Shown here one piece after another: positions 24,214 through 34,003 of a stretch of DNA of 46,884 bases (position 1 is the stretch's first letter; each line of letters begins with the position of its first letter). The DNA is from Allorhizocola rhizosphaerae (GTDB lineage Bacteria > Actinomycetota > Actinomycetes > Mycobacteriales > Micromonosporaceae), in NCBI RefSeq assembly GCF_003426775.1, contig NZ_QJUG01000045.1, positions 1-46,884 of the forward strand. The letters are read 5' to 3'. The notes below the pieces were generated by a model that worked only from the letters and a program-made list of their open reading frames with translations, was not told the DNA's origin and searched no databases. A program made the position numbers and the translations under genes.

Positions 24214-24984
24214 CTAGCGCAAGGCGCGCGACCGCAGGGGGACATCGTGCGCGGCCGGGCGGTCCAGCAGCCAGACAGTGCGCTCCACACCGGACACGCC
24301 GGCAGCGGGCAGCTGCACCGGCCCGGCGCCGGTGCCCAGCGCCATGCCCACCGCCTTGGCCTTGTCGGCGCCCGACGCGATCAGCCACACCTCCTCGGCC
24401 GTGTTGATGGCCGGAAGCGTGAGCGTGATGCGGACCGGCGGCGGCTTCGGGCTGCCCCGCACCGCGCTCACCGGTCGCGCCTCGTAGGCGCTCGGATGCT
24501 CCGGAAACACCGACGCCACGTGCCCGTCCTCGCCCACGCCCAGCAGCAGCACGTCGAAGTGGGGCAGTTGGGCCGACCCGGGCGCGGCCGCATGGGCGAG
24601 CTCGCCCGCGTAACGGGCGGCGGCGAGCTCCGGATCGGCCCCGTCGGGCCCGTCGCTTGCCGGCATCGGATGCACCCTGCCCGGCTCAAGCGCCAGCCCG
24701 TCGAGCAGGGCCGCTCGCGCCTGCGTCTCGTTGCGGTCGGGATCGCCAATGGGCAGGAACCGCTCGTCGCCCCACCAGACGTCCACTCGCGACCAGTCGA
24801 CCGCGTCACGCGCCGGGTTGGCCACGACCGCCGCGTAGACCGCGGCCGCCACGCGCCCGCCGGTGAGCACGACGCACGCCTCACCGCGCGCGGCTTGCGC
24901 ATCGATCAGGCGCACAATCAGCCGCGCGGCCACCGCCTGCGCCAGCAGCTCCGCGTCCGCATGAACCACCACATCGACCGTCAC
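24214..24984 (-). CDS. pgl: 6-phosphogluconolactonase
   Basis: This hydrolyses 6-phosphogluconolactone in the oxidative pentose phosphate pathway. GTG 24984 (VTVDVVVHADAEL) is chosen because GGGAGGG lies just upstream; the longer open frame to 25026 has no ribosome site. The product is 256 residues, normal for the DevB/SOL family. Family segments include VVLTGGRVAAAVY, WGDERFLP, NETQARAALL, LLLGVGEDGHVASVFP and RITLTLPAIN. One oddity is that the first motif usually reads LSGGSTP, and here the serine/threonine-rich loop is replaced by TGGRVA. It is the last gene of tkt-tal-pgi-zwf-opcA-pgl, 154 bp after opcA. Confidence 0.93.
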   Translation of the reverse strand: MTVDVVVHADAELLAQAVAARLIVRLIDAQAARGEACVVLTGGRVAAAVYAAVVANPARDAVDWSRVDVWWGDERFLPIGDPDRNETQARAALLDGLALEPGRVHPMPASDGPDGADPELAAARYAGELAHAAAPGSAQLPHFDVLLLGVGEDGHVASVFPEHPSAYEARPVSAVRGSPKPPPVRITLTLPAINTAEEVWLIASGADKAKAVGMALGTGAGPVQLPAAGVSGVERTVWLLDRPAAHDVPLRSRALR

Positions 24985-25138
24985 GCCGCCCCCTCCCATC
25001 GCGCAGCGCCACCAGCCGAGCGGCACACGCGCCGGTCCGGCCTCAAGCGAGCGCGGCCATCACGGCACCGACCGTCGGACCGCTTCCCCGCCACCATCGC
25101 CTGCGGGCGCCGGCTCGGCTCCTTGCGGTTGGGCGGCG

Positions 25139-26122
25139 TCACGTGCTCACCCGCAGCGGGTCGCGCCAGACGTGCGTGCGCGTCGCTGGCCGCTGGCCGA
25201 GCCCTTCGCTGCCCGTGGCCGCCTCAAGCGCCGCAGCGTAGGGCTGGTCGGGGTCGAGCCGGCGCAGCTCCTCGGCCAGCTCCTCGCCGAGCCGCCGCTT
25301 GACCAGCGGCAGCACCCGGTCGCCCACGCCCGTGCGGCTCAGCATCGCGGTGCCGTCGCCCGAGCTGTGCAGGGCGAGCCGGCTGTCGTCGGTGAGGGTG
25401 AAGTCCACTCCGGACAGTGTGGCCGCGGGTTGCAGGTCGACCGTCAGGTTGAGCCGGGCCGTGAGCCAGCCGCGCAGCAGCGCGGTGGCCGGGTCGTTGG
25501 CCGAGCCGGTGACGGTCGCCGCCCGCACCCCGGTGCTCACGGTGTCGAAGGCGCCCGCGATCAGCGAACGCCAGCCGGTCAGCCTGGTCCAGGCCAGATC
25601 GGTGTCACCGGGCGCGTAATCGTCGGCCCGGCGGCGCAGCGACGACGTCGGGTCGGCGGTCTGCGTCACGTCCGTCACGCGCCGCTCGGCCACAACCCCC
25701 AGCGGGTCGTAGGCCAGCCGCTCCGGTGGCGGCCCGTGCCACCACGTCACCACCGGCACGTCGGGCGCCAGCAGCGGCATTACCACCGATTCGGGGTGCA
25801 GGGCAAGCCGCCCGTGCATGCGCATGACCACCGCCTCGCACGGGCCGAGCCGCCCGCCGACGATGATCTCGGCGTCGAGCCGTTCGTTGGCCTTCACGGT
25901 CGTGGCGTCGGGCCCCGGCACGGGCCCGCGTGTGACCACGAGCAGCCGGCACGGGTGCGACGCGGCCGCGATGGTCGCCGCGTCTTCGACCTCGCGCACC
26001 CGCCCCTCGTCGACGATCACGATCAGGGTGAGCGCCAGCCCGCTCGTGACGCTGCCCGTGCGCCGTTCGGCCGCAAGCTTTTTGACGACCTCACTGCCTG
26101 TCGTATCCCACAACGCGAGCAT
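25139..26122 (-). CDS. opcA: Glucose-6-phosphate dehydrogenase assembly protein OpcA
   Basis: OpcA is an actinobacterial and cyanobacterial protein that allosterically activates or helps assemble glucose-6-phosphate dehydrogenase. The 327-residue product starts MLALWDTTGSEVVKKLAAERR, with typical inner segments RLLVVTRGPVP, GPCEAVVMRMHGRLALHPESVVMPLLAPDVPVVTWW and TRLTGWRSLIA. ATG 26122 lies 1 bp after the zwf stop, with GGAGGG in the end of zwf as the ribosome site. The position next to zwf is diagnostic. Confidence 0.95.
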   Translation of the reverse strand: MLALWDTTGSEVVKKLAAERRTGSVTSGLALTLIVIVDEGRVREVEDAATIAAASHPCRLLVVTRGPVPGPDATTVKANERLDAEIIVGGRLGPCEAVVMRMHGRLALHPESVVMPLLAPDVPVVTWWHGPPPERLAYDPLGVVAERRVTDVTQTADPTSSLRRRADDYAPGDTDLAWTRLTGWRSLIAGAFDTVSTGVRAATVTGSANDPATALLRGWLTARLNLTVDLQPAATLSGVDFTLTDDSRLALHSSGDGTAMLSRTGVGDRVLPLVKRRLGEELAEELRRLDPDQPYAAALEAATGSEGLGQRPATRTHVWRDPLRVST

Positions 26123-26123
26123 G

Positions 26124-27644
26124 TCAGGCCCTCCGCCACTGGTGGCCGGTGCGGGCCAGCATCTCGTCGGCCTCGCGCGGACCCCACTCGCCCGCGCGGT
26201 AGAAGGATGGCGTGGTGCCCGCCCATGCCTCCTCCAGCGGATCGACCACGCGCCAGCCCTCCTCGACCTCGGCCGCGTCGGGGAACAGCGTGCGATCGCC
26301 GATCAGCACGTCGAGGATGAGCCGCTCGTAGGCCTCGGGGCTGGCCTCGGTGAACGCCTCGCCGTAGGCGAAGTCCATGGTGATGTCGCGCAGCTCCATC
26401 GCCGTGCCCGGCACCTTTGACCCGAACTTGAGCGTGACGCCCTCGTCGGGCTGGACCCGGATGACCAATTGGTTGTGCCCCAACAGCTCCACGTCGTCGG
26501 CGTGGAACGGCAGGTGCGGCGCCTTCTTGAACAGCACGGCCACCTCGGTCACCCGGCGCGGCAGCCGCTTGCCCGCCCGGATGAAGAACGGCACCTCCGC
26601 CCACCGTCTGTTTTGGATGCCAAGCCGCACCGCGACGTAGCTCTCCGTGGTGGACTCGGGCGACACGTCCTCCTCCTCGCGGTAGCCCGGCACGCGTGCA
26701 CCCGCGACCCACCCGGTCACATATTGCCCGCGCACCGTGTCGCGCATGATGTCGGCCGGGACCCTGATGGCGCGCAACACCTTCAGCTTCTCGGCGCGGA
26801 TCTGGACCGAGTCGAACGTCGTCGGCTCCTCCATCGCGATCAGCGCCAGCAGTTGCAAAAGATGATTTTGCAGTACGTCACGGGCCGCGCCGGTGGTCTC
26901 GTAGAACCCCGCCCGGCTGCCGATGCCCACGTCCTCGGCCATCGTGATCTGCACCGAGTCGACGTATTTCGTGTTCCACAACGGCTCCCACAGCGCGTTG
27001 GCGAACCGCAGCGCGAGGATGTTTTGCACGGTCTCCTTGCCGAGATAGTGGTCGATGCGGAACACGTCCTCGGCGCTGACCACGTCGTCGACGAGATCGT
27101 TGAGCGCCTTGGCCGACGCCAGATCGGTGCCGAACGGCTTCTCCACGACCACGCGTCGCCACCCGCCCGCCTTGGCGTTGCTGGCCATGCCCGTGCGCTC
27201 CAGCTGCTTGAGCACCACCGGAAACGCCGACGGCGGGATCGACAGGTAGAAGGCCGCGTTGCCCGGAATCCCGTGCGTGTCGCGCAGCTCATCCAGCGTC
27301 GCCGCCAACTGGTCGAACGCGTTGTCGTCGTCGAACGACCCACCAACGAACCGGATGTTGCCCGAAAGCCGGGCCCACACCTCCTCCCGCCACGGCGTGC
27401 GGGCGTGCTCCATCGCCGCCTTGCGGGTCAGCTCCTCGAACTCGCCGTGGGCCCAGTCGCGCCGGGCAAAGCCCAGCACCACGAAGCCCGGCGGCAGCAG
27501 CCCGCGGTTGGCCAGGTCGTAAACCGCGGGGAGCAGCTTCTTGCGGGCCAGATCGCCGGTCACGCCGAAAATCACCAGCGCGCACGGATCGGGCACCCGT
27601 GGCAGGCGCCTGTCCTGCGGATCCCTCAGCGGGTTCATGCTCAT
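26124..27644 (-). CDS. zwf: Glucose-6-phosphate 1-dehydrogenase
   Basis: This oxidises glucose 6-phosphate with NADP and is the entry step of the pentose phosphate pathway. ATG 27644 overlaps the pgi stop by 4 bp (ATGA); a second ATG follows two codons later. The product is 506 residues. The coenzyme motif [11 protein letters not shown], the conserved [11 protein letters not shown], the catalytic histidine motif RIDHYLGKE and [15 protein letters not shown] are intact. OpcA follows directly. The frame upstream of 27644 is an antisense-like extension through pgi and is not part of the gene. Confidence 0.97.
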   Translation of the reverse strand: MSMNPLRDPQDRRLPRVPDPCALVIFGVTGDLARKKLLPAVYDLANRGLLPPGFVVLGFARRDWAHGEFEELTRKAAMEHARTPWREEVWARLSGNIRFVGGSFDDDNAFDQLAATLDELRDTHGIPGNAAFYLSIPPSAFPVVLKQLERTGMASNAKAGGWRRVVVEKPFGTDLASAKALNDLVDDVVSAEDVFRIDHYLGKETVQNILALRFANALWEPLWNTKYVDSVQITMAEDVGIGSRAGFYETTGAARDVLQNHLLQLLALIAMEEPTTFDSVQIRAEKLKVLRAIRVPADIMRDTVRGQYVTGWVAGARVPGYREEEDVSPESTTESYVAVRLGIQNRRWAEVPFFIRAGKRLPRRVTEVAVLFKKAPHLPFHADDVELLGHNQLVIRVQPDEGVTLKFGSKVPGTAMELRDITMDFAYGEAFTEASPEAYERLILDVLIGDRTLFPDAAEVEEGWRVVDPLEEAWAGTTPSFYRAGEWGPREADEMLARTGHQWRRA

Positions 27645-29212
27645 GACAACGCCTGCAACAGCTGCTTGATGCCCGCTGCGCGGTCGGTCAGATGAAGTCG
27701 CACCAACGGGCGCCCCCGGCTCGCGAGCGCCTGCCGGTCGCCCGCGGCCTGCGCGGCCTGCAGCACGCCGAACGAGTACGGCTTGCCCGGCACCGGCAGG
27801 TCTTCGCTCACCGCACCGGTGATCTGCAGGAACGCGCCGACCTGCGGCCCGCCCTTGTGGAACTGGCCGGTCGAGTGCAGGAAGCGCGGCCCCCACCCGA
27901 ACGTCACGGGCCGCCCGCCCGCCTTGGCCAGCAGCTCGCGCACCCCGGCCACGTTGGCGTCGGCGAACCGGTCGAGGTATGCCATCACGGCCACATAACC
28001 GCTGTCGGCCAACAGCTTGCGCACCGCGTCGGCGACGCTCTCCGCTCCATGACCCTCGATCGCACCCTCCACAAAGGACGGTCTCTCTTCGGGCGGCCCA
28101 CTGTCCAGAATGGACGCCGTGTTGTTCTTCGACTCGGTCACGTTGGGCTGGTCGAACGGGTTGATGCCGAGCACCTGCCCCGCGAACGCGGTCGCCGCCT
28201 CCCAGCACAGGAACTGCGCGCCCAACGGCCCGTTGACCGACACGTCGGGCTCGACCCCGCCTCCGGCCACGTGGTTGGCGAACATCGACCCGCCAACGGT
28301 CACGGTCAGCACGCCCTCGCCCTTGCCGCCGACGCTCGTGGGCGTCTCGATGACCACGGGCAGGATGCCCCTGCCCTCCTTGCCGGTCGACTCGGCGATC
28401 AGCTGCTCGGCCCAGTCGCCCAGCCCCTGAATGCCCGACCCGTCCTCCACCAGCGCTGCGAAACCCCTTGTGGCAAGGGCAGAACCGAGCGCAAGCGCCG
28501 GGTTGTCGCTCGCCGACGCGATCGATGGCGCGAACGCGTCCGCCTGGTCGAGCAGCTCGGAGACGTCGACTCCGGCAAGCGCACTCGGCACTAGACCGAA
28601 GGCGGTCAAAGCGGAATAGCGACCGCCCACCTCCGGATCGGCCTGGACCACGAACGCGCCCATCTGCTGGGCGACCTCGAGCAGCGGTGAGCCCGGGTCG
28701 GTCACCACGACGAAATGCCGGCCCGCCTCGGCCTCGGTCAGCCCGGCGTCGAGGAACGCCTGCCAGTAGGCCCGCCGGTGGCTGTCGGTCTCGATGGTGG
28801 TGCCGGACTTGCTCGACACGACCACCACCGTCCGAAGCAGACGGTCGCCCAGCGCCCGCCGCACCTGGCCGGGATCGGTGGTGTCGAGCACGGTCAGCCG
28901 CTTGCCCATGGTCAGCGCGATCACCTCGGGGGCCAGCGACGAGCCGCCCATGCCCGCGAGCACGACGTGGTCGAGATCGGACAGCTCGTCGCGCAGCTCG
29001 GCCAGCATCGGCACGAGCGCCCGGCTGCGCTCGAACGTGTCGACCCAACCCAATCTGATCCGCGCCTCCTCCACGGCGGAGGAACCCCACAACGCCGGGT
29101 CCTTTTCGGACAGACGGGTGGGCGCGTTGGCCGCGATCAGCCCGTCATAGACCTCGTGGGGCGGGTTGGCCACGCGGACGGTCAACCCGCCCGCGACCGA
29201 AACCTCATCCAT
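27641..29212 (-). CDS. pgi: Glucose-6-phosphate isomerase
   Basis: This interconverts glucose 6-phosphate and fructose 6-phosphate and links glycolysis to the pentose phosphate operon. ATG 29212 ([14 protein letters not shown]) overlaps the tal stop by 8 bp; the product is 523 residues. SIS-domain features are [49 protein letters not shown] and [15 protein letters not shown]. Near the C-terminus, [12 protein letters not shown] is the usual active-site segment of this actinobacterial operon type. This class is shorter than the enterobacterial enzyme. A second, classical isomerase could exist elsewhere in the genome. Confidence 0.93.
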   Translation of the reverse strand: MDEVSVAGGLTVRVANPPHEVYDGLIAANAPTRLSEKDPALWGSSAVEEARIRLGWVDTFERSRALVPMLAELRDELSDLDHVVLAGMGGSSLAPEVIALTMGKRLTVLDTTDPGQVRRALGDRLLRTVVVVSSKSGTTIETDSHRRAYWQAFLDAGLTEAEAGRHFVVVTDPGSPLLEVAQQMGAFVVQADPEVGGRYSALTAFGLVPSALAGVDVSELLDQADAFAPSIASASDNPALALGSALATRGFAALVEDGSGIQGLGDWAEQLIAESTGKEGRGILPVVIETPTSVGGKGEGVLTVTVGGSMFANHVAGGGVEPDVSVNGPLGAQFLCWEAATAFAGQVLGINPFDQPNVTESKNNTASILDSGPPEERPSFVEGAIEGHGAESVADAVRKLLADSGYVAVMAYLDRFADANVAGVRELLAKAGGRPVTFGWGPRFLHSTGQFHKGGPQVGAFLQITGAVSEDLPVPGKPYSFGVLQAAQAAGDRQALASRGRPLVRLHLTDRAAGIKQLLQALS

Positions 29213-30311
29213 GGCTCTCCAATGCCCTTTGGACGGTCTGCAGCATCTCCTGCCAGCTCGCGGAGAACTTCTCGACGCCCTCGCGCTCGAGGACCGCGAC
29301 GACGTCGTCGTAGTCAATCCCAGCTTCCTTGAGCGCCACCATGGTCTCACGCGCGTCCGACAATTTCGGAGTGATCGCGTCGGCCTCGATCGGGGTCGTC
29401 GCCTGCTCGACCGCGTTGAGCGTCTTCTCCGGCATGGTGTTCACCACACCCGGGGCGACCAACTCGTCCACATAGATTGTGGGGGAGTAGGCGGGGTTCT
29501 TCGTGCCCGTGGATGCCCAAAGTGGACGCTGCGCGTTGGCGCCCTGCTCCTTGAGCGCGGACCAGCGATCCGACGCCATGACCTCCTGATAGGCCGCATA
29601 TGCCAACCGTGCGTTGGCCACGGCCGCCTTGCCCGCCAACTCCGAATCGGCGCCGAGCCGCTTGTCAACCTCAGTGTCCACACGCGACACGAAGAACGAC
29701 GCCACCGACTGGATCTTCGACAGGTCATGCCCGTTCTTGGCCGCCTGCTCCAGGCCGCTCAACCACGCGTCCATCACCTCGCCATAGCGCTGCAGCGAGA
29801 AGATGAGGGTCACGTTGATGCTCATCCCCTTGGCCAGCGTGGCCGTGATCGCGGGCAGGCCCTCGCGGGTCGCCGGGATCTTCACGAACAGGTTCTCCCG
29901 GTTGACCAGCCACCACAGCTGCTTGGCCTCCGCGATGGTCGCCTCGGTGTCGTGCGCCAGGCGCGGATCCACCTCGATGGAGACCCGCCCGTCCTGGCCG
30001 CCGCTCGCGTCGAACGCCGGCCGCATCACATCGCACGCCCAGCGCACGTCGTACGTCGTGATCATCCGCATGGCCTCCTCGACCGTGACCTTGCGCACAG
30101 CCAAGTCGCGCAGCTGCAGGTCGTAGTCGTCGCTTGTGGACACCGCCGCGGCGAAAATGGTCGGGTTGCTGGTCACGCCGACCACATGCTTCTCGCGGCG
30201 CAGATAGTCGAGATTGGTCTGCGAACCGCCCTCGGCCAGCCGCTCCCGCGAAATGTCGTCCAGCCAGATGGCGACGCCCGCCTCTGACAACTGCTTCAAT
30301 CTGTCCGTCAT
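29205..30311 (-). CDS. tal: Transaldolase
   Basis: This transfers a dihydroxyacetone unit between sugar phosphates in the non-oxidative pentose phosphate pathway. The 368-residue product starts at ATG 30311 with GGAGA upstream. The signature [12 protein letters not shown] is at about residues 46-57, and the Schiff-base lysine lies in NLFVKIPAT, followed by [15 protein letters not shown]. Length and motifs match the actinobacterial TalB-like class. The gene is 43 bp downstream of tkt, and its stop overlaps the pgi start. Confidence 0.97.
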   Translation of the reverse strand: MTDRLKQLSEAGVAIWLDDISRERLAEGGSQTNLDYLRREKHVVGVTSNPTIFAAAVSTSDDYDLQLRDLAVRKVTVEEAMRMITTYDVRWACDVMRPAFDASGGQDGRVSIEVDPRLAHDTEATIAEAKQLWWLVNRENLFVKIPATREGLPAITATLAKGMSINVTLIFSLQRYGEVMDAWLSGLEQAAKNGHDLSKIQSVASFFVSRVDTEVDKRLGADSELAGKAAVANARLAYAAYQEVMASDRWSALKEQGANAQRPLWASTGTKNPAYSPTIYVDELVAPGVVNTMPEKTLNAVEQATTPIEADAITPKLSDARETMVALKEAGIDYDDVVAVLEREGVEKFSASWQEMLQTVQRALESHG

Positions 30312-30354
30312 CGATTCTCCAAGGTTTCTTCAGGCGAAGCCGTGGCCTGACATC

Positions 30355-32457
30355 TCAGTTTCCCGTCGTCTCGCCTTTTATTTGAGCGGTACGCGACAGC
30401 GCCGCGCGGCACGCGGCGACCACGTTGTCCGGGGTGAACCCGAACTGCTCGAACAACACTTGATAAGGCGCGCTGGCGCCGAAGTGTTCCAGGCTCACGC
30501 ACTGCCCATAGGGCCCGACCAGATCGCGCCACGGCATGGCGATGCCCGCCTCGACGCTGACCCGGGCCTTCACGTCCGGCGGGAGCACGGTATGCCGGTA
30601 GTGCTCGTCCTGCCGGTCGAACCACTCGCGGCACGGCATCGACACCACCCGCACCCGGTGGCCCTCCTCCTCCAGCCGCTCGCGCGCCTTGAGCGCGATC
30701 GACACCTCCGACCCGGTGGCAATGATGATCACCTGTGGCGCGGCCCCGTCGCTCGCCTCGGCCAGGATGTAGCCGCCGCGCTCGAACCCCTTGACCGAGC
30801 CGGGCTCCAGCGTGGGTACGTTCTGCCGGGTCAGGCACAGCGCGGTCGGCCGGTCGGTGTGCGTCAGCGCCATACGCCAAGCATGCGCCGTCTCGTTGGC
30901 GTCCGCCGGGCGCACCACGTCGAGCCCGGGGATCGCGCGCAGCGCGGCGAGGTGCTCGATCGGCTGGTGGGTCGGCCCGTCCTCGCCGAGGCCGATCGAG
31001 TCGTGCGTCCAGACGTAGATCACGGGCAGTTTCATCAGCGCGGCCAGGCGGACGGCCGGCCGCATGTAGTCGCTGAAGACCAGGAACGTGCCTCCGTACG
31101 GCCTGGTGCCTCCGTGCAGCGCGATGCCGTTGAGGACGCTGCCCATGCCGTGCTCGCGGACTCCGAAGTGGAGCACGCGACCGTACTCATGCCCGGAGAA
31201 CTCCTTCGTCGAGAACTCCGCCGGGACGAACGAGGGCTCGCCCTTCATGGTCGTGTTGTTGCTCTCGGCGAGGTCGGCCGAGCCGCCCCACAGCTCGGGC
31301 AGCACGGGCGCGAGCGCGCCCAGCACCTGGCCGGACGCGGCCCGGGTGGCGATGCCCTTGGCGTCGGCCGGGAACGTGGGCAGCGCCTTGGCCCAGCCGT
31401 TGGGCAGGGTCCGAGTCTGCATGCGGCGCAACAGCTCCGCGCGGTCGGGGTTGTCCTTCTCCCACTGCTCGAACCGGGCTTCCCACTCCTTGTGCAGCTC
31501 GCGTCCGCGCCGTGCGACCGCGCGCGCGTGCTCGAGCACCTCGGCATCGACCTCGAAGGACGAGGACGGGTTGAGGCCCAGGATCTTCTTGGTCGCGGCC
31601 ACCTCGTCGGTGCCCAGCGCCGAACCGTGGATCTTGCCGGTGTTCTGCTTGTTGGGCGCGGGCCAGCCGATGACGGTCTTCAGGGAGATGAAGCTCGGTC
31701 GGTCCGTGACCTCCCTGGCGTTCTGGATCGCGGCCCACAGCGCCTCGACGTCCTCGTGGTAGCCGGTGTCGCCGCCGCGCCAGTCGACGGTCTGGGTGTG
31801 CCAGCCGTAGGCCTCGTAACGCTGGTTGACGTGCTCCGACTTGGCGATCTTCGTGTCGTCCTCGATCGAGATCTCGTTGTCGTCGTAAATGACGATGAGG
31901 TTGCCCAGCTTCTGGTGCCCGGCCAGGGCCGACACCTCGTGACTGACCCCCTCCTCGATGTCGCCGTCGGAACAGAAAACGTAGATGTGGTGGTCGAACG
32001 GGCTCGCCCCGGGAGCGGCGTCGGGGTCGAGCAGGCCGCGCTCGCGCCTGGCCGCCATGGCCATGCCGACCGCGTTGCCCAGGCCCTGGCCCAGCGGGCC
32101 GGTCGTCGTCTCGACGCCGCGGGTGTGGCCGTACTCCGGGTGACCCGGCGTCAGGGAGCCCCATTGCCGTAGTGCACGCAGGTCACCGAGCTGGAGCCCG
32201 TACCCGGAAAGGTAAAGCTGTATATAGAGGGTGAGGCTCGAATGCCCGCAGGACAGCACGAAGCGGTCCCGGCCCAGCCAGTCGGGATCGTTGGGGTCGT
32301 GCCGCATCACCCGCTGGAACAGCAGATAGGCGGCGGGGGCGAGGCTCATCGCGGTGCCGGGGTGCCCGTTTCCGGCACTTTCCACGGCATCCATCGCGAG
32401 CACGCGGACGGTGTCCACGGCGCGGCGGTCAAGCTGTGACCAAGTCAGTTGCTCCAC
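30355..32457 (-). CDS. tkt: Transketolase
   Basis: This is a thiamine-diphosphate enzyme that moves two-carbon units between sugar phosphates. The 700-residue product starts at GTG 32457, with no Shine-Dalgarno sequence but a TAGGGT box 8 nt upstream. The N-terminal domain has [33 protein letters not shown] and the cofactor motif [13 protein letters not shown]. The central pyrimidine domain has [17 protein letters not shown] and [20 protein letters not shown]. It heads the operon tkt-tal-pgi-zwf-opcA-pgl and is divergent from ctaB. Confidence 0.98.
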   Translation of the reverse strand: MEQLTWSQLDRRAVDTVRVLAMDAVESAGNGHPGTAMSLAPAAYLLFQRVMRHDPNDPDWLGRDRFVLSCGHSSLTLYIQLYLSGYGLQLGDLRALRQWGSLTPGHPEYGHTRGVETTTGPLGQGLGNAVGMAMAARRERGLLDPDAAPGASPFDHHIYVFCSDGDIEEGVSHEVSALAGHQKLGNLIVIYDDNEISIEDDTKIAKSEHVNQRYEAYGWHTQTVDWRGGDTGYHEDVEALWAAIQNAREVTDRPSFISLKTVIGWPAPNKQNTGKIHGSALGTDEVAATKKILGLNPSSSFEVDAEVLEHARAVARRGRELHKEWEARFEQWEKDNPDRAELLRRMQTRTLPNGWAKALPTFPADAKGIATRAASGQVLGALAPVLPELWGGSADLAESNNTTMKGEPSFVPAEFSTKEFSGHEYGRVLHFGVREHGMGSVLNGIALHGGTRPYGGTFLVFSDYMRPAVRLAALMKLPVIYVWTHDSIGLGEDGPTHQPIEHLAALRAIPGLDVVRPADANETAHAWRMALTHTDRPTALCLTRQNVPTLEPGSVKGFERGGYILAEASDGAAPQVIIIATGSEVSIALKARERLEEEGHRVRVVSMPCREWFDRQDEHYRHTVLPPDVKARVSVEAGIAMPWRDLVGPYGQCVSLEHFGASAPYQVLFEQFGFTPDNVVAACRAALSRTAQIKGETTGN

Positions 32458-32465
32458 GCTAGTTG

Positions 32466-32471
32466 ACCCTA
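32466..32471 (-). promoter_or_regulatory. Leaderless -10 for tkt
   Basis: The minus strand reads TAGGGT, then 8 nt, then GTG 32457. The geometry predicts a transcript that begins at the start codon. It shares a 62-bp gap with the ctaB promoter. Confidence 0.55.
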
Positions 32472-32506
32472 CCCACCCCGCGCACAGCCCACGCGTGAAC
32501 CCGCCG

Positions 32507-32512
32507 TAACCT
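32507..32512 (+). promoter_or_regulatory. Leaderless -10 for ctaB
   Basis: TAACCT is followed by 7 nt and then GTG 32520. No Shine-Dalgarno sequence is present. The -35 region is not obvious. Confidence 0.5.
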
Positions 32513-32519
32513 TGGCCCG

Positions 32520-33419
32520 GTGAGCACGGCCTCTGTAGTTGTATCCGCCTCCCGCCTCGCGACCATCAAGGCCTACATCGCGCTGACCAAGCCGCGCATC
32601 GTGGAATTGCTTCTGGTGACGACGGTTCCGGCCATGATGCTGGCCGCCGACGGGCTCCCGTCGCTGTGGCTGATCGCGGTCGTGCTGGTCGGCGGGTCCC
32701 TGGCCGCGGGTGGGTCAAGTGCGATCAACTGCTACCTCGACCGTGACATCGATCCGCTGATGGGCCGCACGTCGCGCCGGCCGATCGTGACCCGGGCGAT
32801 CGCCCCGCGCAATGCGCTGATCTTCGGGTTGACCCTTGCCGTGATCTCCGTCGCATTGATGGCCGCGTTCACCAACCCGCTGGCCACCTGGCTGACCGTG
32901 GGCGCGATCGTCTACTACGACCTGATTTACACGGCCTGGCTCAAGCGCACCACCAAGCACAACACGTTCTGGGGCGGGGTGTGCGGGGCGATGCCGGTGC
33001 TGATCGGCTGGGCTTCGGTCACCGGATCGCTCGCGCCCTTGGCGTGGCTGCTGTTCGGCGTGGTCTTCTTCTGGCAGATGCCGCACTTTTACGCGCTGGC
33101 CATCCGGTTCCGTGACGATTACGCCCGTGCGGGGATCCCGATGCTGCCGGTCGTGGCCACACCGATCCATGTGGCCCGCGACGCGGTCATCTACGCCTGG
33201 CTCACGGTGCTGTGTTCCCTCGCCGCCTGGCCCTGGGGATTTTCCACCATCTATGGGGTACCGGCCATCGTCTGCGGTGGCATGTTCTTGTTGGAGGCGC
33301 ACGGGCTCTACGGGCGCACCCGGCGCGGTGAGACGGCCAACCCGATGCGCCTGTTCCACTGGTCCACCGCCTATCTCACGATCGTGTTCGTGGCCGCGGC
33401 CGTCGACGTCTTCATCTGA
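32520..33419 (+). CDS. ctaB: Protohaem IX farnesyltransferase (haem O synthase)
   Basis: This adds a farnesyl group to haem B to make haem O, the precursor of haem A for cytochrome c oxidase. The 299-residue product is a UbiA-superfamily membrane protein with about nine helices. It has [14 protein letters not shown] at the N-terminus, the first Asp-rich motif [15 protein letters not shown] and the second region [25 protein letters not shown] 32520 appears leaderless. The divergent position next to tkt is common in actinomycetes, and ctaA lies 2.4 kb downstream on the other strand. Confidence 0.97.
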   Translation: MSTASVVVSASRLATIKAYIALTKPRIVELLLVTTVPAMMLAADGLPSLWLIAVVLVGGSLAAGGSSAINCYLDRDIDPLMGRTSRRPIVTRAIAPRNALIFGLTLAVISVALMAAFTNPLATWLTVGAIVYYDLIYTAWLKRTTKHNTFWGGVCGAMPVLIGWASVTGSLAPLAWLLFGVVFFWQMPHFYALAIRFRDDYARAGIPMLPVVATPIHVARDAVIYAWLTVLCSLAAWPWGFSTIYGVPAIVCGGMFLLEAHGLYGRTRRGETANPMRLFHWSTAYLTIVFVAAAVDVFI

Positions 33420-33648
33420 TCGCGTAGTGGCCGTCATGGTTTCGTCATGCAACTGACCTGGAATGCCGCGGCTTATACAAGAATCGCCGGATTTTTCGGG
33501 TCACCCGAACGATGCTGGAACTGGCTGTCCGATGTGTGGTTGATTGGCCCGGATAAACCGCGCTGAACCGGGCGAATCTGCGATTGCAGTCCCGTAACAG
33601 GAGTCACAAACCGCGATCAGGGGGCGGCAAACGCGGCCCGGTTTTGCG

Positions 33649-33654
33649 TAAGGT
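33649..33654 (+). promoter_or_regulatory. Leaderless -10 for the 106-residue protein
   Basis: TAAGGT is followed by 7 nt and ATG 33662, with no ribosome site between. It sits at the end of a 242-bp gap after ctaB in which nothing else stands out, apart from a 6-bp stem (TTCGGG/CCCGAA, 33495-33509). Confidence 0.5.
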
Positions 33655-33661
33655 GCAGTAC

Positions 33662-33982
33662 ATGGCAGATGGTTCAGATACGACGGTGACGCTCGAACAT
33701 CCAAACGCAGGCCTGATCACAGGCCTGAAGGAGTTCGCCGCCGCGCATGGCGGAGCCAAGGGCGTCATTGAATACGTGGGCAAGCGCGGTGCTCGCATCG
33801 TGCTCGTGGGCAACGACGGTGAGTGGGGCGACCAGTTCGCCGACAGCACCGACATCGCCCGCGAAGCCTGCGTCCGGGCTGGCATCACCGTAGAGAACGA
33901 GTGGGAGCGGGAGCTCATCGAGCTCATGCGACCGACGAACGACCTGTGGCGTTCAATGTCGAAGCGGACCCTTACGCGTTAG
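33662..33982 (+). CDS. Conserved-looking small protein of unknown function
   Basis: The 106-residue product starts MADGSDTTVTLEHPNAG and is soluble and mildly acidic, with no membrane segment or signal. The middle (GGAKGVIEYVGKRGARIVLVG) alternates predicted helix and strand, then EWGDQFADSTDIAREACVRAGI and a C-terminal helix. I do not recognise a domain. ATG 33662 is supported by a TAAGGT box 7 nt upstream and good actinobacterial codon bias. It lies between ctaB and an ATP-grasp gene. Whether it has any link to haem A synthesis is unknown. Confidence 0.7.
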   Translation: MADGSDTTVTLEHPNAGLITGLKEFAAAHGGAKGVIEYVGKRGARIVLVGNDGEWGDQFADSTDIAREACVRAGITVENEWERELIELMRPTNDLWRSMSKRTLTR

Positions 33983-33991
33983 CTCGCCTGA

Positions 33992-33997
33992 TAACAT
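33992..33997 (+). promoter_or_regulatory. Leaderless -10 for the ATP-grasp gene
   Basis: TAACAT is followed by 6 nt and GTG 34004. It starts 9 bp after the stop of the small protein gene, so the two genes may also be co-transcribed. Confidence 0.45.
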
Positions 33998-34003
33998 GAT
34001 CTT

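Noticed and set aside
27645-29090. Apparent N-terminal extension of zwf giving a 988-residue protein
   Set aside because: The extra 480 residues overlap pgi in another frame on the same strand and lack any domain; zwf starts naturally at 27644 overlapping the pgi stop.
33420-33661. Possible gene between ctaB and the 106-residue protein
   Set aside because: No frame with a credible start or codon bias was found; only a weak 6-bp hairpin is present.
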